Made by a program: the position numbers and the translations under genes. A stretch of 6,795 nucleotides of DNA, taken from assembly GCA_947487925.1 (NCBI GenBank), contig CANLCA010000154.1, positions 1 to 6,795 on the forward strand. Reading direction: 5' to 3'. Source of the DNA: Verrucomicrobiales bacterium (GTDB lineage: Bacteria > Verrucomicrobiota > Verrucomicrobiia > Limisphaerales > F1-80-MAGS106). The notes under the pieces are model-generated. The model ran no database searches. It saw only the letters and a list, made by a program, of their open reading frames with translations, and had not been told where the DNA came from. Positions 5,547-6,795 of this stretch are shown here, piece by piece (position 1 is the first letter of the stretch; the number at the start of each line of letters is the position of its first letter).

Positions 5547-6795
5547 ATGAATGTCTCTCTTGGCATCGCCCGAAAAACCGCCTTCACATTCGCAGCGGCA
5601 GCTTTGGTCATCGCTTGCGACACAGAGAAGGCGGAAGTCAAAAGAACAGTGGCGCAACCCGCGACCGTCAGTAACAACGTTGCGGTAGCGACCAATGGGG
5701 TCGTCGCGACGAACAAGCTGGTGACGACCGCGGCGCCCACAAACCAACCCGCTGCCCAACCGGTGCGGACCGGCCCCCTGATCATCTCACCCGCATTAGC
5801 CGAGATCATCAAACTCGCCCAAGCAGGAGTCGGCGAGCAGGTGTTGTTAACCTACATCGAAAATTCACCTCTCAGTTATAAGCCGAGCGCGGACGAAATA
5901 GTCTATCTCACCGACCTGGGCGTCTCGGAGCAAGTCATCACAACCCTCATGAAGGGGGGCGCCCCGCTCCAGGAACGGGTGGCGGGATTGAAACAGGCGC
6001 AGCCCGACTCAGCGCAGCCAGCATCACCTGAAGCCAGCCCGCAAGGACAACCGGGATTGGCGGAGCTTCCCGTGACGAACGCCCCTCAAGGCCCACCCCT
6101 CACCGCCACCCAACCCGAGGCGCCACAACAACCACAATACATCGTCGCCCAACCGGTAGGGGGCCAGCCTAATTACCAGCAAGCGCCGGCCCCGACCGCC
6201 AACGTCACCTACGTGACCCAGCCTCCGGCGGTGTCTTACAACTATTTCTATGAATCCCTATCACCCTATGGTTCGTGGGTTGATTACCCGGGGTATGGCT
6301 ACTGCTGGCAACCCTCCGTAACGGTGATTGATTCTGGTTGGCGGCCGTATCACAACCGAGGGCGATGGCTCTACACCGACTCCGGTTGGTATTGGCAGTC
6401 CGATTATTCCTGGGGTTGGGCTCCCTTCCATTACGGCCGCTGGGTAAATACTCACAACTGCGGGTGGCTTTGGTCGCCCGACACAGTCTGGGCGCCCGCC
6501 TGGGTTTCCTGGAGACAATCCCGAGATCATTGCGGATGGGCCCCACTTCCGCCAGGTGCAACCTTTGTTGCCGGGGTAGGTTTCCATTACCGAGGTGCAC
6601 GAGTCGGTGTCGGGTTCAGCTTTGGTTTGCGCGATGAGCACTACACGTTTATACACGGAGGTCGACTCACCCACCGAACCCCTTGGGCCCATTACGAGCC
6701 CGCCGCCAAGAACACTTCGATCATCAAGGACTCCACGGTCGTGAACAATTATATCGTGGGCAACAACAACACCATCATTAATGGCGGCATAGACC
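5547..6795 (+). CDS. Trp-rich DUF6600-like lipoprotein (3' end outside window)
   Basis: 416 codons are open to the right edge; the gene continues beyond. Residues 1-24 form a lipoprotein signal (RK at 9-10, hydrophobic 11-23, lipobox VIAC with C24), so it should be lipid-anchored in the envelope. Residues 25-76 are a Thr/Ala/Val-rich linker. Residues about 77-138 form a helical segment (AEIIKLAQAGVGEQVL, then DEIVYLTDLGVSEQVI) that resembles a module common in verrucomicrobial proteins. Residues 139-228 are Pro/Gln-rich and probably disordered. Residues 232-336 are the DUF6600-like Tyr/Trp-rich region, beginning FYESLSPYGSWVDYPGYG, with 15 Trp between 244 and 331 and repeated GWAP motifs (290-293, 330-333). 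Residues 391-416 (VVNNYIVGNNNT) look like the Asn-rich continuation seen in relatives. Function unknown; cell-wall or surface structure is a guess. ATG 5547 is chosen because the signal peptide starts there; ATG 5551 is out of frame. Confidence 0.87.
   Translation, partial: MNVSLGIARKTAFTFAAAALVIACDTEKAEVKRTVAQPATVSNNVAVATNGVVATNKLVTTAAPTNQPAAQPVRTGPLIISPALAEIIKLAQAGVGEQVLLTYIENSPLSYKPSADEIVYLTDLGVSEQVITTLMKGGAPLQERVAGLKQAQPDSAQPASPEASPQGQPGLAELPVTNAPQGPPLTATQPEAPQQPQYIVAQPVGGQPNYQQAPAPTANVTYVTQPPAVSYNYFYESLSPYGSWVDYPGYGYCWQPSVTVIDSGWRPYHNRGRWLYTDSGWYWQSDYSWGWAPFHYGRWVNTHNCGWLWSPDTVWAPAWVSWRQSRDHCGWAPLPPGATFVAGVGFHYRGARVGVGFSFGLRDEHYTFIHGGRLTHRTPWAHYEPAAKNTSIIKDSTVVNNYIVGNNNTIINGGID

Noticed and set aside
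6205..6692. Two overlapping minus-strand frames of 131 and 143 codons
   Set aside because: Both are antisense shadows of the DUF6600-like domain, whose plus frame shows the Trp/Tyr-rich pattern.

Overview
The window reads as a chromosomal segment of a moderately GC-rich Gram-negative bacterium, most likely Verrucomicrobiota (Pedosphaera/Limisphaerales-like) or a close PVC relative. The evidence is a C-terminal heme-binding domain of the Pirellula/Verrucomicrobium type on a sugar dehydrogenase, and a Trp-rich DUF6600-like lipoprotein of a kind common in Verrucomicrobia. Genes generally lack a Shine-Dalgarno sequence at normal spacing. The phylum call is inference from protein families, not from a marker gene.

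Layout. Minus strand, 2925 to the left edge: a very large exported PQQ-type sugar dehydrogenase fused to three c-type heme sites; its last codons lie just outside the window. It is intact and in frame over 975 codons. Minus strand, 3365-2997: a single-domain rhodanese, 71 bases upstream of the dehydrogenase and possibly co-transcribed with it. Plus strand, 3484-3738: a small glutaredoxin-like protein with a CGWC site, divergent from the rhodanese. Then 334 bases without a convincing gene, trpS (4073-5038), a hairpin-rich 3' end, about 450 bases of non-coding sequence with two promoter-like sites, and finally a DUF6600-like Trp-rich lipoprotein (5547 to the right edge, incomplete).

How the genes relate. 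The dehydrogenase would oxidise a sugar or other polyol outside the cytoplasm and pass electrons through its own heme modules. The rhodanese and glutaredoxin share a 118-base divergent control region and both use cysteine chemistry in the cytoplasm, so a shared thiol/sulfur role is possible but not shown. TrpS is a housekeeping gene. The lipoprotein is an envelope protein of unknown function with its own apparent promoter region.

No rRNA, tRNA, CRISPR array, insertion sequence or prophage signature was seen. The least explained part is the 5039-5546 intergenic region, which combines a hairpin pair, two sigma70-like promoters, a 10-base tandem repeat and a perfect 14-base palindrome just before the lipoprotein start.
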